A stretch of DNA of 64,000 nt from Treponema sp. UBA3813 (lineage in GTDB: Bacteria; Spirochaetota; Spirochaetia; Treponematales; Treponemataceae). The notes below the pieces were generated by a model. It did no database searches. It saw only the letters and a list, made by a program, of their open reading frames with translations, and was not told where the DNA came from. A program made the position numbers and the translations under genes. The stretch spans positions 1-64,000 of the forward strand of contig DFEB01000038.1 in assembly GCA_002368605.1 (NCBI GenBank), given 5' to 3'. Of the stretch, positions 7,822-17,211 are shown piece after piece. Each line of letters begins with the position of its first letter. Position 1 is the stretch's first letter.

Positions 7822-8844
7822 TTGTCAAATCTTCGCTTTCTCCTTCAGTCTTATCTTGATTCTCCCCAGTTTCCCAGTCATGAGGCTCTTCTTTCTCTTC
7901 TGGAAGGGGGAATTTCTGTGCTTGAGGGGGAAAACGCGGACTACCGACCCAAAGATGATGAAAAAAATGCCGGCGGTCTTCTTGATTTTACTGATTCCAA
8001 AAATGCTTCTCTTCCGGTGATTGTTATTCCTGACTTGCACGGTCGGGGAAAATTCCTCCTTGACATCCTTGATTTTGAACTAAATGGCGAGAAAGTTCTT
8101 TCACTTTTGGAGAAAGGCCGGATTTTTCTTTGCTGTGTAGGTGATATTTTTCACTCGGAGAACCGTGGCCGACAGCGGTGGAAGAACGCTTTTTTAGAGT
8201 GCATGGCGGGGAATCTGGTAAATGAACCTCTGCGTCAGGAAATGCTGGAAAATCTTTCCCTTTTGGAAATTATTCTTTCTTTAAAATCAGCCTTTGCCTC
8301 TCATTTTCATATTTTAAAAGGAAATCATGAGAATGTGACGAATGAAAACCACCGGGAAAAATACGGCAATGTGCCTTTCCGAAAATTCTGTGACGAGGGC
8401 AACATGGTGGCTGATTTTTTGCGTCATTTTTACGATGACTTGATTCTGCATGAAATTTCCTGTTTTGAGAAAGCCCTTCCTGTTTGCGCCGCTTTTCCCC
8501 GTTTTTTGGTGAGCCACGCCGAGCCTGCGACTTTTTTTTCTAGGGAGCAGATTATAAATTATCATGCAGACCGCTCAATCGTCACTTTTGCCCTCACATG
8601 GACGGCAAACGATGCTGCAGAGGACGGCACTGTGGAGCATCTTTTCAGGGAGCTGCTTCCGGAATCAGCGCAAAAAGAGGCTTTGTATTTTACAGGTCAC
8701 CGCCCGGTTTTGGGGAAGTACGCCCTGCGTCAAGGCGACCGCCTGATTCAGATTCATAATCCCGATGTGGAGCAAGTGGCCCTGCTTCTTCCAGAGAGCG
8801 ACTTCGATCCAGAGCGGGATATTATAGATATAGAAAGAAAATAA
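7822..8844 (+). CDS. Calcineurin-like metallophosphoesterase
   Basis: A 340-residue protein with a TTG start preceded by AGGGA. Metal-binding motifs of the calcineurin-like phosphoesterase fold occur in order: PDLHGRG, GDIFHSENRG, KGNHEN, then VSHAEP and TGHRP. These bind two metal ions and hydrolyse phosphoesters; the spacing resembles PPP-type protein phosphatases and diadenosine tetraphosphatases. Its place between an FHA protein and a Hanks-type kinase suggests it reverses protein phosphorylation, which is an inference. It has no signal peptide and should be cytosolic. Confidence 0.85.
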   Translation: MSNLRFLLQSYLDSPQFPSHEALLSLLEGGISVLEGENADYRPKDDEKNAGGLLDFTDSKNASLPVIVIPDLHGRGKFLLDILDFELNGEKVLSLLEKGRIFLCCVGDIFHSENRGRQRWKNAFLECMAGNLVNEPLRQEMLENLSLLEIILSLKSAFASHFHILKGNHENVTNENHREKYGNVPFRKFCDEGNMVADFLRHFYDDLILHEISCFEKALPVCAAFPRFLVSHAEPATFFSREQIINYHADRSIVTFALTWTANDAAEDGTVEHLFRELLPESAQKEALYFTGHRPVLGKYALRQGDRLIQIHNPDVEQVALLLPESDFDPERDIIDIERK

Positions 8845-8860
8845 AAATTCCTCACGGATA

Positions 8861-9005
8861 GGGAGCGTTAAAAAATTGCAAAGCAATTTTAGCGATTCTC
8901 CCGAAGAGCTATGCTCGTAGGGCAGAGAGGTCTCAGAGTTTCTTATGGTTTGTGAAAATACTCCCTTAAAAAGAAGCTCTCTGTGTACTCCTGAACTCTG
9001 TGAGA
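8861..9005 (+). promoter_or_regulatory. Structured leader of the protein kinase gene
   Basis: Three potential structures: GGGAG...CTCCC (8861-8902) enclosing an AAAATTGC-aaa-GCAATTTT hairpin; CCC-GAGC-TAT-GCTC-GGG (8900-8922); and two competing pairings, CAGAGAG (8923-8929) with CTCTCTG (8977-8983), and TCTCAGAGTTTC (8931-8942) with GAACTCTGTGAGA (8993-9005). The last two interleave, so they are either alternatives or a pseudoknot. Confidence 0.45.
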
Positions 9006-9026
9006 AATTTATATATGGAGAAAATG

Positions 9027-10700
9027 ATGGCAGAGAATCTTCCTCAGATGATTGGAAAGTACAGAATTATGGGGCTTGTGGCTAAGGGCGGCATGGGGGC
9101 TGTTTACAAGGCCGTTCATCCGACTCTTCGCCGCATGGTCATTCTCAAGAAACTCACGATAAAGGGCAATGCCACCATTCGGGAGCGTTTCAAGCGGGAA
9201 GCTCAGATTCTCCTTGACATGCAAAGTCCCTATATCGTGCATCTTTTTGATTATTTCGTTGAGGGAAACAGCCATTATATAGTAGAAGAATTCGTTGATG
9301 GTCTTTCCCTTGCCCAAGTCATTGAAAAACAGGTGTCGCTTGGTACGGAACTTTCTCTTCTTGTCTTCCTTGACGCCTGCTACGCGCTCAAATTCGCCCA
9401 TGCAAGAGGAATCGTTCACCGTGACATTAAGCCCGGAAATATCTTAATCAGCCGCCGTGCCGAAGTGAAACTGGCTGACTTCGGAATTGCCGCCAGCGAC
9501 GACATAGAGGAAATCGCGGTCACAAAATCAGAGCGGATTGTAACCAAGGTTGCGGGAGATGTCACCCAGACAGGAGTCACTTTGGGAACCCCCGCCTACA
9601 TGAGCCCTGAGCAGATTATGGATTCCCGTTCTGTTGACAATCGGGCAGACATTTATTCCATGGGCGTCATGCTCTATGAAATGCTCACTGGTTCTAAGCC
9701 CTTTCCTTCGACAATCAGTGCTGAAAATCTTGAAAAAATCAAAAAGGGCAAGTACATCAATCCCCGGAAAATCGACCCGTCAATTCCCGTGGTTATATGC
9801 CGCATGATTCACAAAATGCTCAAGGCTAATCCTGAAAAACGCTATAAGTCCATCGATTCTGTCATCAAAATCGTAAAGAAATACCTGAGGGACTACGACA
9901 CCCACGCAATCAGAATTTCCCTGGCTCAAATCATCTTGTCGAAAAATCAGTTCGTAATCCCTGAATTTGAAAAAAAGAGCCGGCTGGGAGTAAAAATCGC
10001 AAGCTATGCTCTTTCTGCAGTGGCTCTTTTCTGTCTGGGGATGTATGCCTGGAACGCGGGAATTTTCCACGCATCGATTTTAAGTCCCTGGTACAAGCCT
10101 GTCACCCTCAATCTGGTCACCCCGGTGGCAGGAGTGCAGAACAACATTTACGGCATGGACATTCCTGTAAAAGCCTATTTCTTTGACGAAAGTGACCCCG
10201 ACTTGCCGGAAGTGCCTGGAAGTCAGCGGGATTTTAAGCAGAGCGAAGGCCTTATCTCAAGGACAAAAAGCGGAAAGACTGTCTCTCAAAGCTCAAACAA
10301 GAACATCAAGTACCTGTCGATAAAGCCTGTTTATTTAAAAGACGGAGCTTACCGGGTCAAAATCCTCATCGGTTCTTATGTGATGTGGTCAAGTTTTCAA
10401 GTGAACGGCGAGAGCGTGAATATGAATTTCGACAACTTGCAGAGGGTAGTGCGAGCCGTTACGGTGCAGACCCGCGCCTTCGATGCGAAAAGTGGCGAAA
10501 TCCTTACTAACAAGACGAAATTTACGGTTCTCTACAACGGCGCTTTCGTTCCCTTCGAGAAAGTTCCCCAGAAAGAACTGACCAGCGGCAAGGTTATGAA
10601 AATCCACGCTGATTGCCCCGACTACAAGACAAAAGAATTCAGCATGATTATTGACTGGTACCAGGACACTCTTTTTGTGAACGCCGGGCTTGAGAAGTAA
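9027..10700 (+). CDS. Hanks-type Ser/Thr protein kinase with one membrane segment
   Basis: 557 residues from the ATG at 9027, chosen because GGAG at 9017-9020 is well spaced; in-frame starts at 9000, 9015 and 9024 also exist. The kinase domain (about 10-290) has the Gly loop KGGMGAVYK, Lys41, HRDIKPGN with Asp133, DFG at 151-153, and the YMSPEQ segment. A membrane helix follows (about 324-344), then about 210 residues of probable extracytoplasmic beta-rich domain without PASTA repeats. The layout is that of a receptor kinase sensing an envelope signal. FHA and phosphatase genes lie directly upstream. Confidence 0.92.
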   Translation: MAENLPQMIGKYRIMGLVAKGGMGAVYKAVHPTLRRMVILKKLTIKGNATIRERFKREAQILLDMQSPYIVHLFDYFVEGNSHYIVEEFVDGLSLAQVIEKQVSLGTELSLLVFLDACYALKFAHARGIVHRDIKPGNILISRRAEVKLADFGIAASDDIEEIAVTKSERIVTKVAGDVTQTGVTLGTPAYMSPEQIMDSRSVDNRADIYSMGVMLYEMLTGSKPFPSTISAENLEKIKKGKYINPRKIDPSIPVVICRMIHKMLKANPEKRYKSIDSVIKIVKKYLRDYDTHAIRISLAQIILSKNQFVIPEFEKKSRLGVKIASYALSAVALFCLGMYAWNAGIFHASILSPWYKPVTLNLVTPVAGVQNNIYGMDIPVKAYFFDESDPDLPEVPGSQRDFKQSEGLISRTKSGKTVSQSSNKNIKYLSIKPVYLKDGAYRVKILIGSYVMWSSFQVNGESVNMNFDNLQRVVRAVTVQTRAFDAKSGEILTNKTKFTVLYNGAFVPFEKVPQKELTSGKVMKIHADCPDYKTKEFSMIIDWYQDTLFVNAGLEK

Positions 10701-10709
10701 AAAACTTCC

Positions 10710-10738
10710 TTGCCGATAGCCCTTCTTTCCATTATATT
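10710..10738 (+). promoter_or_regulatory. Promoter of lon, predicted leaderless
   Basis: TTGCCG at 10710-10715, 17-nt spacer, TATATT at 10733-10738, then exactly 6 nt to the ATG at 10745. The predicted start of transcription is the A of the start codon. Confidence 0.65.
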
Positions 10739-10744
10739 TATAGT

Positions 10745-13450
10745 ATGGCTAAACACGACGATGAAAACAAAGATACTAAAGAAAGCGAAAGTATTTCTAG
10801 TGAAAATAAAGAAAACAACGAAGATATAGAAAAATCTAAAGATGCCTTCAAAGATTTTATGAAGGATAATTTTGATGTTGAGGTGAATCTTGACGATTTG
10901 CCCGATGCATCTTCTGAAGAAAAAAAGTCTGATTCCTCATCCCAAAAAAAAGGTAAGCGTACCCGAAAGGTTTCCCTCAAGGATTTGGGCGAGGACGCAC
11001 AAATCATGCCCATCGAGGATTTTTTGCCTCCAAAACTGAACATAATTCCTGTGGCGGGCCGCCCCATGTTCCCTGGCATTTTCACGCCCATTATGATTAA
11101 CTCTCCCGAAGACGCAAAAACCGTGGAGAGCGTCTACGAGGGTGACGGATTTATCGGCCTTGTTCTTTTAAAAGACGATGATTCAAAAGACGGCGACAAG
11201 ACTCCCAATATCAAGGATTTGTACACGGTGGGAACCGTGGCCCGTATCGTGCGCAAAATCAACCTTCCTGACGGCGGAATCAACATCTTTATCTCAACAA
11301 TCAAGCGCTTCAAAATCAGGAAGACTTTGAGCGCGTCGAACCCGATTGTGGCCGCCGTTGAGTATCTTGAAGACGAAGAATTCGACACATTTGAGGTAAA
11401 GGCACTTACCCGCGCCCTCATCAGCGAAATGAAGGAAATCAGCGAGAACAATCCTCTTTTCAGCGAGGAAATGCGCCTTAACATGGTCAATATCGATAAT
11501 CCCGGTAAAATCGCTGACTTCGTGGCTTCTGTCCTCAATGTTGAGAAGGCTGACCAGCAGAAAGTCCTTGAAGAGACCAATGTTCGCGCCCGAATGGAGC
11601 AGGTTCTGGTCTACATCAAAAAAGATCAGGATCTGCTTAGAATCCAGAAAAAGATTCAGAACGAACTCAACGAGAATTTTGAGAAGAACCAGCGGGAATA
11701 CTTCCTCCGTGAAGAAATGAAAATGATTCAGGACGAGTTGGGAGTGGGCGAGGACGGCTCTGACTACCAGAAATTCAAGGCCAGAATCGCTGATTTTGAA
11801 TTCGAGGGAGAAATCTTAGACACGGTTGAGAACGAGCTTGAGAAATTCAAACTCATGGATCCAAGTTCCAGCGAGTATTTTGTCTCACGGAATTATCTGG
11901 AGCTTGTCTGCACCCTTCCATGGAAGGACGAGTCAAAGGAAAATTATGATTTGGTAAAGGCTGCAAAGATTTTGGAGCGCGACCACTACGGCCTTGACGA
12001 TGTTAAGAAGCGAATCATGGAATATCTTGCCGTCCGAAAGCTCAAAAAAGACAACAAGGGCTCAATCATGATTCTCGTGGGGCCTCCGGGCGTGGGCAAG
12101 ACTTCCATCGGTCACTCAATCGCCGAGGCCATGAACAAGCCTTTCTACCGTTTTTCTGTGGGCGGAATGCGGGACGAGGCTGAAATAAAAGGCCACCGCC
12201 GCACTTATGTCGGAGCAATGCCCGGAAAAATCCTTCAGGGCCTGAAAATCGCCAAAACAAAGTCACCGGTCTTTTTGATTGATGAAGTTGACAAAATGGG
12301 AGCCAGCTACTCCGGCGGCGACCCGGCTTCTGCCTTGCTTGAAGTTTTAGACCCTGAGCAGAATGTTAGTTTCCGCGACTCATACTTGGACTTGCCTTTT
12401 GATGTCTCAAATGTCTTCTTCATTCTTACGGCAAACACACTGGACAAAATCCCTGAGCCTCTCCTTGACCGTGCCGAAATCATCTCCCTTGCAGGCTACA
12501 TCGATCAGGAAAAGCTTGAGATTGCAAAAAAATACCTTATTCCCAAAAATCTTGTTAAGAACGGCCTTTCTAAAAATCAGGTCAAATACACCAAGGAAGC
12601 ATTGCTCCGAATCGCCGAGGAATATGCCCGTGAAGCCGGTGTGCGCCATTATGAAAAGTGCGTCGATAAAATCCACCGGAAACTCATCACCCAGATTCTC
12701 ACAGGAATTCCTGCCGAAAGCAAAAAGCTTGGGGCTGTCACTAAATCCGTCACCGATGAGGAAATCGGCTCCCTCAAAAAAGAGACTTTTGTGATTGACG
12801 CTCCAGATCTTGACAAGTACCTTGGAAAGCCTGTCTTCGACGAAAGCGAAATAAAAAAGGCTGACCGGCCGGGAACGGCAATAGGGCTTGCCTGGACCAG
12901 CATGGGCGGCGACACACTCTTAATCGAGTCAATCACTTTCCCAAGCGACAAGGGAGGCCTTCAGCTCACCGGCCAGATGGGAGATGTAATGAAGGAATCT
13001 GCCCAGATTGCCATGAACTGGGTCAAACAGTATGCGATTGAGCACAACATCAAAAAAGCCCAGTGGTTCGAGCGGAATACAATTCACCTTCACATTCCTG
13101 AGGGGGCAACGCCCAAAGACGGTCCGAGTGCGGGAATCACCATGGCCACGACTTTAATGTCACTTTTGACAGGCCGGCCCATAAAGCCGAATGTTGCCAT
13201 GACGGGCGAGCTTGATTTAACGGGAGCTGTAATGCCGATCGGTGGCCTTCGTGAAAAGACTGTGGCTGCCCGCCGAAACGGAATCAAGACGATTTTTATC
13301 CCCAAAGCCAACGAGCGGGACCTGGACGACATTCCTGATCATGTTAAAAAAGGCATTACATTTATCCCGGTTCGTCAGGCAATGGAAGTTATGACCCAGA
13401 TTTTCCAGCCCGCCGTCAAAAAAAGCGAAGACGTGGAGTATGGATTTTAG
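10745..13450 (+). CDS. lon: ATP-dependent protease Lon
   Basis: 901 residues, longer than typical Lon (about 780-820) because of an acidic, Ser-rich N-terminal extension of about 80 residues that looks disordered. Next come the Lon N-terminal substrate-binding domain (PVAGRPMFPGIFTP), a coiled-coil region, the AAA+ module with Walker A GPPGVGKTS near 446-454, and the C-terminal Ser-Lys protease domain with the nucleophile in PKDGPSAG (near 795) and the Lys in REKTVAARR (near 837). It degrades misfolded and regulatory proteins in the cytosol. No ribosome-binding site is visible; the promoter predicts a leaderless mRNA. It is convergent with the DUF4105 gene. Confidence 0.96.
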   Translation: MAKHDDENKDTKESESISSENKENNEDIEKSKDAFKDFMKDNFDVEVNLDDLPDASSEEKKSDSSSQKKGKRTRKVSLKDLGEDAQIMPIEDFLPPKLNIIPVAGRPMFPGIFTPIMINSPEDAKTVESVYEGDGFIGLVLLKDDDSKDGDKTPNIKDLYTVGTVARIVRKINLPDGGINIFISTIKRFKIRKTLSASNPIVAAVEYLEDEEFDTFEVKALTRALISEMKEISENNPLFSEEMRLNMVNIDNPGKIADFVASVLNVEKADQQKVLEETNVRARMEQVLVYIKKDQDLLRIQKKIQNELNENFEKNQREYFLREEMKMIQDELGVGEDGSDYQKFKARIADFEFEGEILDTVENELEKFKLMDPSSSEYFVSRNYLELVCTLPWKDESKENYDLVKAAKILERDHYGLDDVKKRIMEYLAVRKLKKDNKGSIMILVGPPGVGKTSIGHSIAEAMNKPFYRFSVGGMRDEAEIKGHRRTYVGAMPGKILQGLKIAKTKSPVFLIDEVDKMGASYSGGDPASALLEVLDPEQNVSFRDSYLDLPFDVSNVFFILTANTLDKIPEPLLDRAEIISLAGYIDQEKLEIAKKYLIPKNLVKNGLSKNQVKYTKEALLRIAEEYAREAGVRHYEKCVDKIHRKLITQILTGIPAESKKLGAVTKSVTDEEIGSLKKETFVIDAPDLDKYLGKPVFDESEIKKADRPGTAIGLAWTSMGGDTLLIESITFPSDKGGLQLTGQMGDVMKESAQIAMNWVKQYAIEHNIKKAQWFERNTIHLHIPEGATPKDGPSAGITMATTLMSLLTGRPIKPNVAMTGELDLTGAVMPIGGLREKTVAARRNGIKTIFIPKANERDLDDIPDHVKKGITFIPVRQAMEVMTQIFQPAVKKSEDVEYGF

Positions 13451-13460
13451 GAATTATTCT

Positions 13461-15374
13461 TTAATAATATATGCTCAGCGAGCCGCCCGCCTCATGCCAT
13501 GTTTGCCTGAAATCTCCTGAAAAACTGTAGTAGGCTTTCAGCGCGACATTCTGATGCAGGGCGATTCGTTCTTCTGCGCAAAGGCTGAACTGGGTGTGTT
13601 TTATGTCGACTGGCGACTGATATGCCGTCGCATGGAGGTGCTGTTTCCATATCCCTGCGCTCGTGATAATACCGATTTCTCCGCCTGCGAGCGCGTCTGC
13701 CCAATAGTCATAGACTGGCGAGAAAAATGTGTCCGCACCCAAGAAAAAATAGATTTGGTTATGTTTTGTGAGCAAGGTGCTTAATCCGAGCGTGAGTTTT
13801 AGTCGCCATGCTAAGTCTTCAGTTCCGTCTTTGCTGAGATTTTGAGAAAGTCCTGTGCGGAACTGAATGCACTTTTTCTTCATGAAAGTATCGCTGACAG
13901 GGAGAGAAATTATGTTCGCAAGGTCAAAATAGCGCAATGAAAATTTTTCCTGCGAAAAATCATATCTTCCGCATCCTGAAAGAAATTCAATCTGGGAATT
14001 TGGCGTATAACCTGAATCTGTATCCATGAGATTGTGCGTGAGCAATCGGAATCTCGCTTCTCCATAAGCGTTTTTGTCAACGACTCCGCCTCCTAGCGAA
14101 AGCATCGAAGACCCGTGCGCTTTTTGCGGCTGCTCGTCTGGAACCGGAATATTTTTCGACAGGGACTCCATCTCGGAAATTTTTTTGCGCTCTGAAAGAA
14201 CTGTGAGAAATCTTTTTTGATATTCCTGCTGTGTAATCTTACTTTCCGACAAAAGATATTTCAGATAATCCGCACTGAATTCCCAGAGTTTTGCCAGCTC
14301 TTCTTTTTTCATGCCGTCAGATGGAAGCGATGACACATCTGCCTTCCCGAAGCAGAGTTTTTTTATGAATTTCTTTTGTTTTCTGGTCAAAAAAGATTTT
14401 TCGTATTGCATTTTGCTGTAAAGTGACGGTCTGTATTGGGCTTCGTCAAGCAATTTTTCTTTTTGAAGTCTCTGAATGACCTGAATCGGCTCTACAATCA
14501 TTCCGAATTTGTCGGTTAGTTTTGTTGCGGGGCGGGCGACCTCAATCGGAAAAAGCATGCAATAAGCGCAGTTCTCGTTAAGATAATAATAGTCGGAGTA
14601 GGTGAAAGTCATTTCGATTATATGGCGCAAAAGCCAGTCGATTTCATCGTCTGTCAGTAAAAGTTTATATTCCCATGTGTCGCGCATATCAAGGTAACTG
14701 TATTTCGTAATCTGCTGATAATACGGAATTATATCGTATCTTCCAGGATAAGTGCCTAAAAGACCTTTTATCGCATATATGAGGCTCGGCGGGTCTGTGG
14801 CAATCGCGCCGTAGTTTACGGAAAGCCCCGCAAGATGAGGAATGTTTTCGCTTTCTATCAGGTAGAACAAATGACCGAACATAGAGGCAGGGTCGTTCAT
14901 ATATGCGGCAGGAAAAACAAGGTATATGGCAGTCGGTTTTATGCGACTTTTTACGATTTCATAGTCTTTGTCACCGTCATACAGAATCTGGGATTTGTCG
15001 ATTTCGAGTTTTTGGCACAGCCATTTGTAGCGGGCTGAATATACATAAGTCGGATGTTCCTTGCCGTCTTCTTTTGGAGAGAAGAATGCCCTTATCGTAG
15101 CTTCCATTTCTGACTTTGGATTTTGCTTTCCGTCAGGGGCGAGAAAAAATTCCTCTCCGTCAACTAGGCTCTTGTAACCTGTAAGCGTGCGCTTGTAATG
15201 ACCGAGCAAAAGCCAGTAATCATCTTTGTATAAAGAAAGATCGTTCGCCTTTTGAATAAGGGAATCTTCGTATTGTGATTGAGAAAAAATTCTTGCGGGA
15301 ATCAGAAATAAAAACAAAAAAAGCAAACGGCATACTAACCGTCTGCTTTTTTTCTGTATGGAACAGACTAACAC
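13461..15374 (-). CDS. DUF4105 (Lnb N-terminal-like) envelope protein with C-terminal barrel-like region
   Basis: A 637-residue protein with a signal peptide and a DUF4105 domain (about 60-300). Recognisable segments are the PAAYMNDPASMFGHLFYLI stretch and NENCAYCMLF. The last about 200 residues alternate as in an outer-membrane beta-barrel, ending in SLSIYY with a terminal aromatic. The start is a GTG one base past the stop of the upstream DUF3015 gene, so translation is probably coupled. DUF4105/DUF3015 pairs are found in Gram-negative envelopes; their function is not known to me. Confidence 0.75.
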   Translation of the reverse strand: MLVCSIQKKSRRLVCRLLFLFLFLIPARIFSQSQYEDSLIQKANDLSLYKDDYWLLLGHYKRTLTGYKSLVDGEEFFLAPDGKQNPKSEMEATIRAFFSPKEDGKEHPTYVYSARYKWLCQKLEIDKSQILYDGDKDYEIVKSRIKPTAIYLVFPAAYMNDPASMFGHLFYLIESENIPHLAGLSVNYGAIATDPPSLIYAIKGLLGTYPGRYDIIPYYQQITKYSYLDMRDTWEYKLLLTDDEIDWLLRHIIEMTFTYSDYYYLNENCAYCMLFPIEVARPATKLTDKFGMIVEPIQVIQRLQKEKLLDEAQYRPSLYSKMQYEKSFLTRKQKKFIKKLCFGKADVSSLPSDGMKKEELAKLWEFSADYLKYLLSESKITQQEYQKRFLTVLSERKKISEMESLSKNIPVPDEQPQKAHGSSMLSLGGGVVDKNAYGEARFRLLTHNLMDTDSGYTPNSQIEFLSGCGRYDFSQEKFSLRYFDLANIISLPVSDTFMKKKCIQFRTGLSQNLSKDGTEDLAWRLKLTLGLSTLLTKHNQIYFFLGADTFFSPVYDYWADALAGGEIGIITSAGIWKQHLHATAYQSPVDIKHTQFSLCAEERIALHQNVALKAYYSFSGDFRQTWHEAGGSLSIYY

Positions 15375-15375
15375 A

Positions 15376-15819
15376 TTAGCCTACGAGAGCGTAGATTTTC
15401 GCACTAACTTCTGTTGCCGAAACATCGCTTGATGAGTAGATGTCGTTGAAGTTTGCCTGAAGTGTGCTCTTGAAAGTTGCTTTGTCAGACACAGCGAGCA
15501 TATCTGCCAAAACATCCAAATATTCACCATCGCCCATAGCAATATCCTGTGCGAGGTTGTCCATGTTATCGGCGATGAAGCGGTTTGTATCAGCGAGCGC
15601 GATAGCCGCTCCTTCTTCATAACCCAATGTACCTGTCGTGAGAGCGAACATGCCGTTACCACAAAGACCGTTCAAGGTTGTACCCAAGAATTCCCAAAGT
15701 TTTCCCTGTTTGCCCTTGAGCAAGACACGACCGAGACCAGGACCGATGTTGTCTGCGAACATACTTGCACTAGTACTAATCAACAATGCTGCACTAACAG
15801 CGAGAAGTTTTTTATTCAT
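15376..15819 (-). CDS. DUF3015-family small exported protein
   Basis: A 147-residue protein with a Sec signal peptide (cleavage likely after SASMFA, near 22). The mature part contains the family core, LWEFLGTTLNGLCGNGMF followed by TTGTLG, and an acidic C-terminal half. Location is periplasmic or outer envelope; function is unknown. A strong ribosome site (AAAGGAG) and a near-consensus promoter (TTGACA-18-TATAAT) suggest high expression. It is coupled to the DUF4105 gene downstream. Confidence 0.75.
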   Translation of the reverse strand: MNKKLLAVSAALLISTSASMFADNIGPGLGRVLLKGKQGKLWEFLGTTLNGLCGNGMFALTTGTLGYEEGAAIALADTNRFIADNMDNLAQDIAMGDGEYLDVLADMLAVSDKATFKSTLQANFNDIYSSSDVSATEVSAKIYALVG

Positions 15820-15851
15820 AATACACTCCTTTTGAATAAAATCTAAATTCT

Positions 15852-15881
15852 ATTATACATTTTTTTTTTTTTCATTGTCAA
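15852..15881 (-). promoter_or_regulatory. Strong sigma70-type promoter of the DUF3015-DUF4105 operon
   Basis: On the minus strand TTGACA (15876-15881), an 18-nt A-rich spacer and TATAAT (15852-15857). Both hexamers are perfect consensus. Confidence 0.8.
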
Positions 15882-15915
15882 GCGTTTTTTACGGAATTTT
15901 ATTTAGGAATCTCAG

Positions 15916-15944
15916 TTGTTTCTTCCCGAAAAAAAATCTATACT
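15916..15944 (+). promoter_or_regulatory. Promoter of rlmI, predicted leaderless
   Basis: TTGTTT (15916-15921), 17 nt, TATACT (15939-15944), then exactly 6 nt to the ATG at 15951. No Shine-Dalgarno sequence. Confidence 0.6.
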
Positions 15945-15950
15945 GTCTTT

Positions 15951-17207
15951 ATGTACGCGCGAATTTTTTTGAACAAGAATGAAGAAGAGGAAATCAAGCA
16001 GGGCTTTCCCTGGGTTTTTGATAACGAGATTTCTCACATCAAATATGATTCTGCTGAGGGCGTAAAGCAGGCCTCTTTGGCAGAATGTAGTGCTTGTGAC
16101 GATGTAAAAGACGGAAGCGTCGTTGAAGTATTTGCCAAGGGCGGAGCTTTTTTGGGAAGCGGCGTAATCAACAAAAAATCAAAAATCACCGTCCGCCTGA
16201 TTGGAAGCGAGCACGCCGACCAGATTATGGCAGACGCACAGGCTTTTTATGACGAGAAGATTCAGGCCGCCTACGATTTGCGGAAGCTGCATTATTCAAT
16301 AAAGGATTCTTACCGCCTTGTTTACGGCGAGACAGACTTTATCCCCGGCCTTATCGTCGAGCGTTTCGTCGATGTGAACAAAAATGTCTATCTCGTGGTT
16401 CAGTTCTCAACTTTAAGCTGTGAGGTCTTCCGAAAGGAAATCATGCACGCCTTGCGAAAAATCATTAAGCCCTACGGAGTCTACGAGAAAAGCGACGCTC
16501 CCAGCCGAGAAAAGGAAGGCCTTAAATTGAGATGCTGCTGGGACGGTGAAGTCAGGGAAGAAAAAATCACTATCTGTGAAAACGATGTTTTAATCGAGGT
16601 GGATTTTGCAAACGGTCAGAAAACCGGCTACTTCCTTGACCAGAAAGACAATCGCCGCGTGGCAGGAAGCCTTTCTCAGGGAAAGCGGGTTCTGGATACC
16701 TTCACCCACACAGGTGCCTTCGGCTTGAATGCCTTTAAGGGCGGGGCAAAGGAAGTCATTTCCGTGGATATTTCCCCGGAGGCAGTGGAGCTGGTCAAGA
16801 AGAACATTGAGATGAACAAAGCCGGCTCAAAAATGAAGGCCGTCTGTGCCGATGTCTTTGATTTGCTAAAAGAATACGAGAAATCAGGCGAAAAATTCGA
16901 TTTGATTATCCTCGATCCGCCGGCTTTCACCAAAAGCGCCAAGAATATCGAAAAGGCTTATGGCGGCTACAAGGAAATCAACCTCCGTGCCATGCGCCTC
17001 TTGAATCCAAAGGGAATCCTCGTCACCTGCTCATGCTCATATTTCTTCGATGCCGAGCATTTTTACGGAATGCTCATGAAAGCCGCCGAAGACTCAAAAA
17101 AACGGGTGCAGATTCTCGCAAAATACGGAGCCGGCCCCGACCATCCTGTTTTGCTGGGCTACCCGAAGTCAGAATACCTGAAGTGCGCGGTCTGCCGGGT
17201 CGTGTAA
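15951..17207 (+). CDS. rlmI: RlmI-type 23S rRNA m5C methyltransferase
   Basis: A 418-residue protein with an N-terminal PUA RNA-binding domain (about 1-90), a central domain ending near VYEKSD, and a C-terminal SAM-dependent methyltransferase domain. Motifs: GYFLDQKDNRR, the SAM loop DTFTHTGAFGLNAFKGGA, VISVDIS, the catalytic ILDPPAF, and TCSCSYFF carrying the Cys residues near the active site. This matches the RlmI family, which makes m5C1962 in 23S rRNA. The predicted mRNA is leaderless. An accessory AT-rich island begins just after the stop. Confidence 0.88.
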   Translation: MYARIFLNKNEEEEIKQGFPWVFDNEISHIKYDSAEGVKQASLAECSACDDVKDGSVVEVFAKGGAFLGSGVINKKSKITVRLIGSEHADQIMADAQAFYDEKIQAAYDLRKLHYSIKDSYRLVYGETDFIPGLIVERFVDVNKNVYLVVQFSTLSCEVFRKEIMHALRKIIKPYGVYEKSDAPSREKEGLKLRCCWDGEVREEKITICENDVLIEVDFANGQKTGYFLDQKDNRRVAGSLSQGKRVLDTFTHTGAFGLNAFKGGAKEVISVDISPEAVELVKKNIEMNKAGSKMKAVCADVFDLLKEYEKSGEKFDLIILDPPAFTKSAKNIEKAYGGYKEINLRAMRLLNPKGILVTCSCSYFFDAEHFYGMLMKAAEDSKKRVQILAKYGAGPDHPVLLGYPKSEYLKCAVCRVV

Positions 17208-17211
17208 ACTG

